64,000 nt of DNA from Bremerella sp. JC817 (lineage in GTDB: Bacteria; Planctomycetota; Planctomycetia; Pirellulales; Pirellulaceae), in contig NZ_JBFEFG010000280.1 of assembly GCF_040718835.1 (NCBI RefSeq), forward strand, positions 806,001 to 870,000, given 5' to 3'. The translations under genes and the position numbers were made by a program. The notes under the pieces were generated by a model. It searched no databases, was not told the DNA's origin, and saw only the letters and a list, made by a program, of their open reading frames with translations. This document shows, piece after piece, positions 1-8,515 of this stretch (position 1 is the stretch's first letter; each line of letters opens with the position of its first letter).

Positions 1-1660
1 CCAGTCCCAGTGCGTTCGCCGCCGGTGGCTGTTGCCAGGCCAAGGTCAACGCAGGGGTTCGCTGAACACCGATGCCCAGATCGGTATCAAGCGGTGCGAG
101 CCCGACCGTTGCCGTGGAGGTGCCGGCTGCCGCAAGCCGTTCGATCGTCCGACCGCCAGCGACCGCCTTGCCGACGATCGGCCCGACAGCGGACTGCGTG
201 GCGTCGGCCGACGCGGTGAACGTGACCAGGGCTCGATCAGCCTTGGCAGGGATCTCGTTCAGCGCGACTTCGATCCCGCTCGGAAGGTTCGGGAACGAAA
301 GCTCGATCGGGCCACCATAGCCTCGCCGCTGGGCGATCACTTCCAGAACCGCATGGCCACCAGCCGGAACATTCAAGTTCGGCTGCGATGTGGTCAGCGT
401 GAAGTCGGCATGATTCGCCGGAGTTACCAGCACGCGGTAGACGTTGGCGTCGCCACCCGAGTAGCTGACATCATGCACCACGATCTTCACCTGGTTAACG
501 CCTGCGGGCACGTCGAACATCGTCGCGGGATCAGGCGTGTTGTTTTGATCGTCGGACGTGGCCAGCATGCCATCGTCTGGTTTGCGAATTTCAAGCACGG
601 CATCGACGGGCGAGTTCAAGCGTTGGGCGAAGACTTCGGCTCGGTACTTGGTGCCTGGGGTGACATCGATCAGGAACGCATCCCGTTCTTTCGGTTCCCG
701 CAAAATGCCACTGATTCCTAGCGGAGCAGGGCCGATCGAAGCAGCAGGATCGCGATCGGCAACTTCGTGATACTCCGGCACGTCGCTACGCAAAACGCTC
801 GGTCGCGGTCCTGAAAAGTTTCCGCTGAACTCAACCGGCAGCGTCGCCATCAAGGTCTCTGCCGGAAGAGGCATCGCCAGCGACGAGGTGATCGTTGGAT
901 CGTCGCTCAGACCACCAATCGCCGCCACTGCGTTGGCATCTTCCGCTTTGAAAATGGCCAATGGAAAAGCGAGATCCGCGAAGCCAAAGCTGCCCACCTT
1001 CAAACGAAAGTAACCAGGCGCCGCTCCACGAAATTGAGCGTCGTGAAGTTTGATCGTGTAAGGGCCATCGGCCGGTAAATCGACCACCAGGCGAGCATCT
1101 CCCTGGGCGGTGACCTCGCGGCTCGAATAGCCAAGCTGCGTGTCGCGCTGATCGACGATACTGACCAGCGGTTGAAGCTTACTGCCGATCCGCTGAGCTT
1201 CAACTTCGATCACTACTCGCTGACCAACCTTACCTTGAAAGGTGGAGGTCAAAAGCTGCGCCCCGGCCAGGTTGCCGGTCATCGCGATCGGCAGCGAGGT
1301 GATCGTTTCCTGGAATGGACCATTGGGCAGACGGTCGATGCCCAGCGTGACAGGGGCGGAAATACCACTGGCCGAAGCGACCCGCAAATGGCCATGCCCT
1401 GCGAGGGTGTCGGCCGGCAGATCGACTTCCATTTCCAGGCGATCTGCGGTCGACTCGGGCAGCACGCGGATAGCGGTCGTGGGGAAGTCGAAGTGCACTT
1501 GCGGTTCTGGGCCAAGCTGCTTTCCGGTGATGGTCAGGCGAGTCGTTTCACCAATGGTGATGCCACGTAACGAGACGGTATCGATTCGAGGAGCCGCCAG
1601 TAAAGAGACCGGCAAACAGGCGATCAGCGCGAGGCCAAGCAATGTTGCAGAACGCAGCAT
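1..1660 (-). CDS. Secreted PPC-domain protein (C-terminus beyond left edge)
   Basis: The frame runs open from an ATG at 1660 to the left edge, at least 553 codons, so the C-terminus is missing. It starts with a typical signal peptide (MLRSATLLGLALIACL, then an Ala-rich cleavage region). Next comes an IPT/TIG-like beta segment, then at least two pre-peptidase C-terminal (PPC)-like beta-sandwich domains. These show the planctomycete pattern 'VVIEVEAQRIGSKLQP' and 'PYTIKLHDAQFRG', repeated later as 'YRAEVFAQRLNSPVDA' and 'VKIVVHDVSYSGGD'. AGAGGA lies about 10 nt before the ATG. Such proteins are exported in planctomycetes and are often linked to DUF1549/DUF1553 cytochromes, but none is adjacent here. 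The role is unknown; extracellular binding or adhesion is an inference. Confidence 0.85.
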   Translation of the reverse strand, partial: MLRSATLLGLALIACLPVSLLAAPRIDTVSLRGITIGETTRLTITGKQLGPEPQVHFDFPTTAIRVLPESTADRLEMEVDLPADTLAGHGHLRVASASGISAPVTLGIDRLPNGPFQETITSLPIAMTGNLAGAQLLTSTFQGKVGQRVVIEVEAQRIGSKLQPLVSIVDQRDTQLGYSSREVTAQGDARLVVDLPADGPYTIKLHDAQFRGAAPGYFRLKVGSFGFADLAFPLAIFKAEDANAVAAIGGLSDDPTITSSLAMPLPAETLMATLPVEFSGNFSGPRPSVLRSDVPEYHEVADRDPAASIGPAPLGISGILREPKERDAFLIDVTPGTKYRAEVFAQRLNSPVDAVLEIRKPDDGMLATSDDQNNTPDPATMFDVPAGVNQVKIVVHDVSYSGGDANVYRVLVTPANHADFTLTTSQPNLNVPAGGHAVLEVIAQRRGYGGPIELSFPNLPSGIEVALNEIPAKADRALVTFTASADATQSAVGPIVGKAVAGGRTIERLAAAGTSTATVGLAPLDTDLGIGVQRTPALTLAWQQPPAANALGL

Positions 1661-1818
1661 GAGACAAGTTTCCTCTAGGTGGGAAAGTCCGCGAGTCGCG
1701 GCAGGGCAGGAGGGAAGAAAGGCTCGCCCTATTGTCCGTAACGAAACAACGGCGCGTCAAGTAAAACACGCCGTTGTTCAGGATATGCAGAGGTCTCTTG
1801 CGAAGAGAGTCGGCCAGC

Positions 1819-3474
1819 TTAGTTGCCGAAAGGATCGTCCATTGCTGGAGGTGCAGCGCCGAACGGATCGGCACCCGGTGCCGCCGCTGGTGGTGGCGTG
1901 GCACCGAAAGGATCATCTGCGGCTGGAGGAGCAGCACCAAACGGATCGTTGCTCGGCGGAGGCGTCGCTCCGAATGGATCGTCGCTCGAATCCTGCGACA
2001 TTGGCTTCGGCATCGGCTTTGGCGTTGGAGCCGAACCAAATGGATCGCTACCACCAGGAGCCATACCGGCAGCTGGAGGTGCAGCGCCGAATGGATCGTT
2101 GCCCGAAGGAACGGTCGTGCTCGGAGCGGCCGAAGGAACACCAAACGGCTGGTTTGGCGTTGGCGAAGTTGGAGCCGGTGGAGTCGCCCCGAACGGATCG
2201 TCATTCGCTGGAGGGGTCGCGCCAAATGGGTCGTCGCTGGCTGGCGGTGCGGCACCAAACGGATCGTCCGAAGGCATCGAGTTGGCTGGGCCAGGACCGG
2301 CACCACCACCCATGCCAGGAACACTAGGAACCTTGACGCTGGGGATCAAAGCATCGCCCAAAGCACCGAACGCAGCGGTGACAGGATTCTTCTTGCCGTC
2401 CGATGGCGTCGCAGCCGGACCAGCGGCACCAAACGGATCGTCGTCTCCAGGAGTCATGGCTGGAGCCGGAGCGGCGCCGAAAGGGTCGTCGCCAGGGGCA
2501 GCGGCTGGCGGAGTCGCGGCACCGAATGGATCGTCGCTGCCTGGGGTCATCGCTGGAGCTGGAGCAGCACCGAAAGGATCGCCTGGGTTGGCTGGTTCTG
2601 GCACGTTACCGAAAGGATCGGAAGGTGCCGCAGGATCGGCTGGTTCTGGAGCGGTTCCGAATGGATCGTTCGGGGCCGAAGGATTCGCAGGCTCTGGCGC
2701 CGTGCCAAATGGATCCGATGGAGCAGTTGGATCGGCTGGCATCGGAGCCGATCCGAACGGATCAGTAGGAGCCGCAGGGTCGGCCGGCATTGGGGCACTG
2801 CCACCAAACGGATCGCTTGGAGCAGGCGTGGTCGGCATTGGCGTGGCACTACCGAATGGATCGGTGTTGCTGTCGACTTCTGGCAGCGGAGCGGTTTGAG
2901 CTGGAGCCGTCTTTGGCATGGCGGCGGCATCTTGCGAACCATAAGGATCAGTCGCGTCGTTCATCGGAACGTCGACAGGGACCTTGGTGTCGGCAGCTGG
3001 ACGGCCACGCAGGATTTGATCTTCCTGACGCTTCAGTGCTTCGTACCGAGCACGCTCTTGTTCTTTCTTCTTCAGGAAGGTCTCAGTGCGGACCTTTTCC
3101 CGGAAGCTTTCCAGCGAAAGACGAGCGCTACCTTGGACCCGTTCCAGCGACTTGCCGACTGGGTAGGAGGTTGCTCCCGAGAGTTCCAGTTGGGCACCCT
3201 TGGTGAAGTCGGCCTCGGCAGCCTGATCGTCACCCATGGCGTAGTTCGACAGGCCGAGGAAATAGTAGACCCGAGGATCGGTAGTTCCCTCTTGGACGAC
3301 CGTTTCCAGCAGCTTTTGCGCTTCAGGATAGTCGGCCCGGAAGTAAGCGTGGACACCGCGACCATAAAGTTCGGTCAGAACGGAGTCTTGGGCAGATGCT
3401 TCTTGAATTGCACTTACGGTCATTAGCAGACAGAAGCAGGACAAAAGTCCGCCGGCGATAACGTTCCTCGTCAT
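1819..3474 (-). CDS. Exported TPR protein with 20 DPFG motifs
   Basis: A 551-residue protein. The ATG at 3474 is preferred over one 24 nt upstream because AGGGAG sits 9-10 nt before it and it begins a clean signal peptide ending near SAQDS. Residues 30-150 form TPR-like helices ('GVHAYFRADYPEAQKLLE', 'YYFLGLSNYAMGDDQAAE') and then a charged helix. The last 380 or so residues are low-complexity Pro/Ala/Asp/Gly with 20 copies of DPFG, plus one DPYG and one QPFG, spaced mostly 10-25 residues apart. The last copy ends the protein. One non-repeat patch ('GKKNPVTAAFGALGDAL') interrupts the array. Pairs of TPR units plus an intrinsically disordered multivalent tail suggest an envelope scaffold; the function is not known. 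It lies upstream of the PPC-domain gene on the same strand, 158 bp away. Confidence 0.85.
   Translation of the reverse strand: MTRNVIAGGLLSCFCLLMTVSAIQEASAQDSVLTELYGRGVHAYFRADYPEAQKLLETVVQEGTTDPRVYYFLGLSNYAMGDDQAAEADFTKGAQLELSGATSYPVGKSLERVQGSARLSLESFREKVRTETFLKKKEQERARYEALKRQEDQILRGRPAADTKVPVDVPMNDATDPYGSQDAAAMPKTAPAQTAPLPEVDSNTDPFGSATPMPTTPAPSDPFGGSAPMPADPAAPTDPFGSAPMPADPTAPSDPFGTAPEPANPSAPNDPFGTAPEPADPAAPSDPFGNVPEPANPGDPFGAAPAPAMTPGSDDPFGAATPPAAAPGDDPFGAAPAPAMTPGDDDPFGAAGPAATPSDGKKNPVTAAFGALGDALIPSVKVPSVPGMGGGAGPGPANSMPSDDPFGAAPPASDDPFGATPPANDDPFGATPPAPTSPTPNQPFGVPSAAPSTTVPSGNDPFGAAPPAAGMAPGGSDPFGSAPTPKPMPKPMSQDSSDDPFGATPPPSNDPFGAAPPAADDPFGATPPPAAAPGADPFGAAPPAMDDPFGN
1822..2875 (-). repeat. 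Imperfect tandem repeat encoding (S/D/N)DPFGxxP units
   Basis: On the minus strand the core GATCC(G/A)TT(T/C)GG(T/C) recurs about 20 times with Pro/Ala-rich spacers of variable length. Purity is highest in the 3' third of the gene (1822-2280), where units are shortest. The codons vary between units, so this is a diversified protein repeat and not a recent tandem duplication. Confidence 0.8.
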
Positions 3475-3871
3475 CAATAAAAACTCCCTGGGTACCAATT
3501 CGGTTGGCCGCGCTCGAGGGGCGCAAAAGTAATGAGACTTTGTGGGAAGTGGACGCGCATTCGGGGCATACGCCTAGCGAAACCATTCGCCCGACGAAAT
3601 GTTAGGTCATTTCGTCCCTCGTCCTTGAAGAGAACCTGATTGGCAGGCATTGCCCGCGCAAGGTTTCATCTTTCAGTCCCGGAATCGGGACCACGGCATC
3701 TGCGTATCGTAGTTGGCTCACGCTCGGATTGCAAGTTTTGTACTAGGCCCCGCCCATTTGGGGTAAGTTGCCGAGCGGTGGGGACTTGCGACACGAGAGG
3801 CCATGATAAGATGACCGGTCGACGGGATGCGTACGTGCCCTATCTAAATCTATGTCAAGGCAAACCAAACG
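3475..3871. other. Divergent intergenic region
   Basis: A 397-bp gap between the divergent DPFG-repeat gene and the DUF2237 gene. I see no convincing ORF or RNA gene. The only clear structure is a perfect 9-bp inverted repeat at 3593-3616. Both genes' promoters should lie here, but I could not identify convincing -35/-10 pairs. Confidence 0.5.
3593..3616. promoter_or_regulatory. Inverted repeat, possible operator
   Basis: GACGAAATG and CATTTCGTC form a perfect 9-bp inverted repeat around a 6-nt loop (TTAGGT). There is no flanking T-run, so an intrinsic terminator is unlikely. It lies between two divergent genes, about 120 bp upstream of the DPFG-repeat gene start. An operator is an inference from position only. 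Confidence 0.35.
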
Positions 3872-4234
3872 ATGGCCAAAAATGTACTGGGAACCGATCT
3901 GCAAGATTGCAGCCACGACCCCCTAACCGGTTTCTTCCGGGATGGGTGCTGCAACACCGGAGCCGAAGACCTGGGGCTGCACCTGGTTTGTAGCGAGATG
4001 ACCGAGTCCTTCCTGGCGTTCTCGAAGCAGGTCGGAAATGACCTTTCCACACCTCGTCCTGAGTATGGCTTCCCTGGCCTTAAACCGGGTAACCGATGGT
4101 GTTTATGTGCTTTGCGGTGGAAAGAAGCCTTCGAAGCAGGGGTTGCTCCGTCGGTGGTGCTGGAAGCGACCCATATCTCGACGCTCGAGTTCGTCGACCT
4201 GGAAGACCTGCAGAACCATGCAGTCCCTGAGTAA
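3872..4234 (+). CDS. DUF2237 family protein
   Basis: A 120-residue protein that matches the whole DUF2237 pattern from memory of the family. It has 'LTGFFRDGCCNTG' near residues 18-30, 'GLHLVCSEMTESFLAFSK', then 'GNDLSTPRPEYGFPGLKPG' and 'RWCLCALRWKEA'. The conserved Cys residues are retained (CC pair, VCSE, WCLC). These are small cytosolic bacterial proteins of unknown biochemical function. The ATG at 3872 is the natural family start (MAKNVLG...) and is preceded by a weak AAGG. Family membership is firm; the function is unknown. Confidence 0.9.
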   Translation: MAKNVLGTDLQDCSHDPLTGFFRDGCCNTGAEDLGLHLVCSEMTESFLAFSKQVGNDLSTPRPEYGFPGLKPGNRWCLCALRWKEAFEAGVAPSVVLEATHISTLEFVDLEDLQNHAVPE

Positions 4235-4340
4235 ACGCTGTTAGGGGGGATTTTCCTTCCCATTCGCCGCCAGACTTTCTACAGTGCAACGAGTCTGAAA
4301 ACTGATCCGTTGCATCTCAGAGGCCGGAGGGTTCCCCCCA

Positions 4341-4739
4341 ATGTGCCGATTTTCGCTTGCTGTTCTTTGTTCGCTCATTCTGCTGCTGGCCACCTCGACC
4401 GCCGATGCCGCCCCGGCCGATCTCAGCGGCATGTATCGCTGCCAAGGAACTTCCGACCAAGGGACACCCTACTCTGGGGTGGTCGAAATCAAGCAGGTTC
4501 GGAAGGGGTATCAGTTGACCTGGACCGTCGATAAGACCAAGTACGCCGGCATCGGCTTCATCCACGATGGCTACCTGAGCGTGGCCTGGACGGTGAAAAC
4601 GGTCAACGGAACCGCGATCGGTGTCTTGCTGTACAAGGTCAAAGAGGATGGCACGCTGGAAGGAAAGTGGACCGATCCTTCGCTGAACGGGGTCTACGAC
4701 GAGACCCTCACGCCGATCAAAGGGGATCGAACGATCTAA
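4341..4739 (+). CDS. Small exported protein, unknown function
   Basis: A 132-residue protein with a strong signal peptide (MCRFSLAVLCSLILLLATST, cleavage probably after ADA). The roughly 108-residue mature part looks all-beta, with alternating hydrophobic strands such as 'YRCQGTSDQGTPYSGVVEI' and 'GTLEGKWTDPSLNGVYDE'. It resembles a lipocalin/FABP-like barrel half or a 'G-x-W'-type small domain, but I cannot name the family. GGAGGG lies about 8 nt before the ATG. It follows the DUF2237 gene by 106 bp on the same strand and converges with the next gene. It is probably periplasmic or extracellular. Confidence 0.75.
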   Translation: MCRFSLAVLCSLILLLATSTADAAPADLSGMYRCQGTSDQGTPYSGVVEIKQVRKGYQLTWTVDKTKYAGIGFIHDGYLSVAWTVKTVNGTAIGVLLYKVKEDGTLEGKWTDPSLNGVYDETLTPIKGDRTI

Positions 4740-4751
4740 GATGGTCGCCGC

Positions 4752-5999
4752 TTACTGATCGCGAGCCAATCGAATCGAAGGCGACTTAGGGGCGTGCTCT
4801 TGCTGGTACCACGCCTTCCAGGCTTCGGGATTGAAGCCAAAGTCTTGCCCGTCGCATAACTGCCGCAGTGCCAGATGCACGCCCTGATTCGGCACACGAA
4901 TCGTATCGTACGCGTTCTTGCTACGTACCATGAACTCTTCCAGCGTCAGCATGCGATACGACTCTTTCGGCCCGTCGATATCGAAACGGGACTCTGGCTT
5001 GAGGGTCGTATAGAAGTAGGTGTATCGCGACGAATGGGGTGCCAGGTGCTGGGTATTCAGGGCCGCGGCCAGCGGAAAGACGGCCGTCGGATAGTCGAGT
5101 TCCGCCAGCACAAACGCCGCCCGGTTCACGATGATGTTGTCGTAGCTCTTCAGCAAGTTGGCGAAAAACTCGACCATGTGCGGATCGCGCTGGGCCAAGA
5201 CTTGCCGCAAACAGGCATCGCGATAGATCGGATTGTTCTGATAGACGGCGTTCTCCATCAGGAAGCTGCGCGCACGCGGGTTATTGATTCGGCCGAGCGT
5301 TTCGATGTAGAGCAGGGCCAGTTCCTTCTCGCTTTCTTGCCCCAGCAATTGGATCAGCCCAGGGATCGCGTCGGGATCTTGCAGCGTGGTAAAGTCGATC
5401 TGCACTTCCGGTGCGTTGCTTTTGCCGAGTTGCTGCCGCCAGCGATGTAGCCGCAGCTTCCAGTCGATCAGTTGTTCTTTTTGCCGTTGCTCTGCGACCA
5501 GCAAGGCGGCCTGCTGCTTAGTCATCCAGCGGCCGTCGAAGCGGATGTAACCTCGCTGATGCATGATCTCGCTGGGGCTTACCCAGCGGCCATCACGTCG
5601 CTGGTAGCCGAGCGCCTTGCGGGCTTCGACATGGTTGGGGTCAAGTTCCAGCACGCGCCGGGCATGACGCTCGAAGGGGAAGGTGAGCCGTTTCTCGCGG
5701 CACCACAGAGCCAGCTTCCATTGATCGCCGATCGAGTCGGCGAAGTTCGAGGCCTGGTCGAAGTATTCGTCCTCGGTCACCGCCGGTGCTTCGATTTGCT
5801 CGATCATTTGCCCCGGCAGAATGACGGAGCCGATCCCCTCGAAGCTCAGCTCGACGTTGCCATCGCTGGCGATCTCGGAATCGGTGCTAGCAGTCGCTTC
5901 CAGTTGCCCCCCGTTGGTGAGCTGCACGACGTGACGCTCGGCGCGAAGCGGCAGCGCGAAAAGGATCAGCAGGCTGAAGCTGATAACCGCGCGGTGCAC
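4752..5999 (-). CDS. Secreted HEAT/TPR-like planctomycete protein
   Basis: A 415-residue protein starting at GTG 5999, with GGAG about 10 nt upstream. The signal peptide is MHRAVISFSLLILFALPLRA. After a short beta segment ('VVQLTNGGQLEATAS') comes a planctomycete-type region ('ALWCREKRLTFPFERHARRVLELDPNHVEARKALGY', here spanning about residues 97-132) with the recurrent '(D/R)GRWVS' and 'DGRWMTKQQ' motifs. The middle and C-terminal parts are HEAT-like helices ('AIPGLIQLLGQESEKELAL', 'AAFVLAELDYPTAVFPLAAA'). This is probably a scaffold or binding protein in the periplasm. It is convergent with the small exported protein. Confidence 0.8.
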   Translation of the reverse strand: MHRAVISFSLLILFALPLRAERHVVQLTNGGQLEATASTDSEIASDGNVELSFEGIGSVILPGQMIEQIEAPAVTEDEYFDQASNFADSIGDQWKLALWCREKRLTFPFERHARRVLELDPNHVEARKALGYQRRDGRWVSPSEIMHQRGYIRFDGRWMTKQQAALLVAEQRQKEQLIDWKLRLHRWRQQLGKSNAPEVQIDFTTLQDPDAIPGLIQLLGQESEKELALLYIETLGRINNPRARSFLMENAVYQNNPIYRDACLRQVLAQRDPHMVEFFANLLKSYDNIIVNRAAFVLAELDYPTAVFPLAAALNTQHLAPHSSRYTYFYTTLKPESRFDIDGPKESYRMLTLEEFMVRSKNAYDTIRVPNQGVHLALRQLCDGQDFGFNPEAWKAWYQQEHAPKSPSIRLARDQ

Positions 6000-6180
6000 C
6001 TGGGAAGACTCCGAAACGAGAAAGGATAAGCACCTTCAGGATAGGCACTGATAGCATCTTCGACAACGATTTCCGCATGAAATGATATGGATTTGGTACC
6101 TGACTTTCCGTTAAGGTCTGCCGCCCCCGTTGTGCGCGGGTGGGAACAGAAGAGTCGACGGAAACTTAGGGAGGTTGGCG

Positions 6181-7179
6181 GTGAGACGGACAAGTGCCTT
6201 GCTGTTGGCAGTGATCGCTGGTGCCGGCGCTTGGTTCTTTTTTCAGAACTATCGCATCGAAGGGTTCGACAACCTGGTCGTCGTTCCGCGCGGTGCTGCG
6301 CCTGCCGCTACCACTCCGACCTCGACCGAAAATCCGACTGCCGTGCCGACCATGGCCCGCAAGCAGGACACCATTCGGATCGCCTCGTTCAATATCCAAG
6401 TCTTTGGAACGGCCAAGCTTCAAAAACCAGAAGTCGCCAGTCGGCTGGTTCAAATCATTCGTCAGTTCGACGTGGTCGCCATTCAAGAGATCCGCGCCAG
6501 CGATCAAGGCTTGATCCCGAACTTCATCGAGATGATCAACGCCACCGGACGGCATTACGACTATGTGATCGGTCCGCGGCTGGGCCGGACCCAAAGCAAA
6601 GAGCAGTTCGCCTACATCTTCGATACTGCCAGCCTCCAGGTCGATCGATCTCAGGTCTACACCGTGGAAGATCCCCTCGATGTGCTCCATCGCGAACCGC
6701 TGGTGGCCTGGTTCCGTGTTCGTGGACCAGATCCGAGTCAGGCATTCACCTTTTCGCTGGTGAATGTACATGTCGATCCGGATGAAGTCGCTCAAGAGAT
6801 GGACGTGATGGACGATGTCTTCCGCGCGGTCCGCGATGATCCTCGTGGTGAAGACGACGTGATCATGCTCGGCGATTTCAACGCCAACGAATCGCAGATC
6901 GGACAACTCGCCACGATCCCAGGAATTACCTGGGCAATCAGTGGAACGACAACCAACACGCGGGGGACGGCGCTGTACGACAACATCTTCATGCAGCGTC
7001 ACGCGACGACCGAATACACCGGACGGAGCGGGCTGTTCGACTTCCTGCGGGAATACAATTTGACGCTGGCCGAAGGTTTAGAGATTTCAGACCATCTACC
7101 GATCTGGGCCGAGTTCAGCATCTATGAAGGCGGTGCCCCTCAGGGACCACTGACGAACGTTCCGGCGAACGTTCGCTGA
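6181..7179 (+). CDS. Endonuclease/exonuclease/phosphatase (DNase I-fold) protein, membrane anchored
   Basis: A 332-residue protein. I chose the GTG at 6181 because GGGAGG lies just upstream and it opens an N-terminal membrane segment (RRTSALLLAVIAGAGAWFFF). A 40-residue Pro/Thr linker leads into a DNase I-like fold. The family motifs are all present: 'RIASFNIQVFG', the metal-binding Glu in 'AIQEIRAS', 'LVNVHVDPDE', 'IMLGDFNAN' and the final 'SDHLPIWAEF'. The catalytic His and Asp/Asn set is therefore intact. The substrate could be nucleic acid or a phosphoester lipid; sequence alone cannot decide. An N-terminal anchor places the enzyme outside the cytoplasmic membrane. Confidence 0.85.
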   Translation: MRRTSALLLAVIAGAGAWFFFQNYRIEGFDNLVVVPRGAAPAATTPTSTENPTAVPTMARKQDTIRIASFNIQVFGTAKLQKPEVASRLVQIIRQFDVVAIQEIRASDQGLIPNFIEMINATGRHYDYVIGPRLGRTQSKEQFAYIFDTASLQVDRSQVYTVEDPLDVLHREPLVAWFRVRGPDPSQAFTFSLVNVHVDPDEVAQEMDVMDDVFRAVRDDPRGEDDVIMLGDFNANESQIGQLATIPGITWAISGTTTNTRGTALYDNIFMQRHATTEYTGRSGLFDFLREYNLTLAEGLEISDHLPIWAEFSIYEGGAPQGPLTNVPANVR

Positions 7180-7289
7180 TGCATTGGATGCGGAGAAGTG
7201 GATACCCACCCCGCAATCCCCAAGTTCTCTGGCCGATTCTTGAGGATCGGGGGCGGAGATGACCAACGTGCGTGTTGGACATGCAATCT

Positions 7290-7628
7290 TTACGCTGCGA
7301 TCGATGCCATCTGGTCGCATGCTTCCGCGCAGCGACGGCAACAGTCGGCACATTCCTGACAGTGATCCATCTTATGCTTCGCGCACTCGCGAGCACATGC
7401 CTTACAGATGTCGGCGCATACATGACAGATCTCGCCAGAGAACTGCGAGCCGCGGCTCAGAAAGACCGCCGCATCCCAACAAATTTGGGCACAGTCGCGA
7501 TCGGTGCGGATGCAGTCGGCCATCTTGGAGGGATTGGGCTCACTGAGGCAGGCGTCCGAGCAATGCTCGCAGGCCCGGGCACATTCAATGCAAAGACGGA
7601 TACATTCGGCATATTTGCTAGTCGACAT
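7290..7628 (-). CDS. Four-helix-bundle copper-storage protein (Csp family)
   Basis: A 112-residue protein with 20 Cys, mostly in CxxxC and CxxC spacing along four predicted helices ('CIRLCIECARACEHC', 'CHVCADICKACAREC', 'CQECADCCRRCAEAC'). This is the signature of the DUF326/Csp family, whose characterised members bind many Cu(I) ions in the bundle core. No signal peptide is present, so it resembles the cytosolic Csp3 type and not exported Csp1. The ribosome binding site is excellent (AAAGGAGG, about 8 nt). No copper exporter or CueR/CsoR regulator lies nearby, so it stands alone. Confidence 0.9.
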   Translation of the reverse strand: MSTSKYAECIRLCIECARACEHCSDACLSEPNPSKMADCIRTDRDCAQICWDAAVFLSRGSQFSGEICHVCADICKACARECAKHKMDHCQECADCCRRCAEACDQMASIAA

Positions 7629-7813
7629 AGTCGTTTTCCTCCTTTGTAAGCGGAATTAGGAAGCTCAAAGCCTTCTCCTATCAGAAGAGCCGCAAGCAAT
7701 ATGCCAATGGAAGGGAAAACATTCGCAACAAATTGATTGTCCTGGTTGTAGCAACGGGGGATGATGGATTGTCGGACTTGACCGAAAGATTCATTTCCAA
7801 AAGGTTGCCAGTG

Positions 7814-8512
7814 ATGAGATTTCGGATCGGATTGCGGACACTTTTGGTCGTGATAGGAATCTTGGCCGCAGGTTGTGGATGGTATGCCGCCAACGTTCGT
7901 GCTTGTGCCGCCGAGCAGGCCGCACTGAATCGCATCAAGTCCGGTTTGCGTGGTACGTATCTATTGGTGGATCGTCGCGGGACCATTGATCTCAGTGAAT
8001 ACTGGTATGATGTGATCGTTCGAACGGATCCGGCACCTGGTATGCAGATTCCCGACCGGATGTCGAAATGGCTGAGGCGGACTCGTTCGTCGGACGACGG
8101 AGAACTGGCACTCTTTCGCCGGGTTCACTTCATTGAATTAGGTAGTCAGGCAGATCCAAAGCTTATCGAGCATCTCGAATCGTTTCGTTGTCTGAAGTCG
8201 ATTCATTTGAGTCTTAATTTTTTCGACGGGGTGGATAAGCCGGCGGAGGCTCGCGAGCGAATTGCGGCGGTCGAGGAAGCCGCTCGGCAATTCGTGACTC
8301 GACATCCCGAAGTCGAATTGATTCTCCCGGGGGAATTCGAAGAGATCATTCCGCTCGTCACGCCGGAGGATCAAGCCGCGTTGGCTGCTGAGGATATTCA
8401 CGAGCTTTACCCGGATCCATTCACCACAGAAGACCCGTTCGATCCCAATGCACTCTCGGGATCCGACGATTCGTTTCAGACGATATGGGTTGAAGATCCG
8501 TTCGCTCCGTAG
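7814..8512 (+). CDS. RFxLRTLL-type membrane-anchored protein with DPF motifs
   Basis: A 232-residue protein. The ATG at 7814 (AAAGG upstream) is chosen because it begins the common planctomycete N-terminus 'MRFRIGLRTLLVVIGILAAG', a single membrane helix placing the rest outside the cytoplasm. Many paralogues of this type carry leucine-rich repeats; here there is only a faint LRR-like stretch ('LIEHLESFRCLKSIHLSLNFF'). The C-terminal 35 residues are acidic with three DPF motifs ('YPDPFTTEDPFDPN', 'VEDPFAP'), echoing the DPFG array of the protein at 1819-3474. The function is unknown. It is convergent with the HEAT-repeat gene, with 3 bp between stop codons. Confidence 0.75.
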   Translation: MRFRIGLRTLLVVIGILAAGCGWYAANVRACAAEQAALNRIKSGLRGTYLLVDRRGTIDLSEYWYDVIVRTDPAPGMQIPDRMSKWLRRTRSSDDGELALFRRVHFIELGSQADPKLIEHLESFRCLKSIHLSLNFFDGVDKPAEARERIAAVEEAARQFVTRHPEVELILPGEFEEIIPLVTPEDQAALAAEDIHELYPDPFTTEDPFDPNALSGSDDSFQTIWVEDPFAP

Positions 8513-8515
8513 CGA

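Noticed and set aside
1774..3426. Plus-strand ORFs of 358 and 550 codons over the DPFG gene
   Set aside because: They are antisense frames of the repeat (reading NGSxxAGG or WIVxRR patterns). The minus frame has a signal peptide, TPRs and a ribosome binding site.
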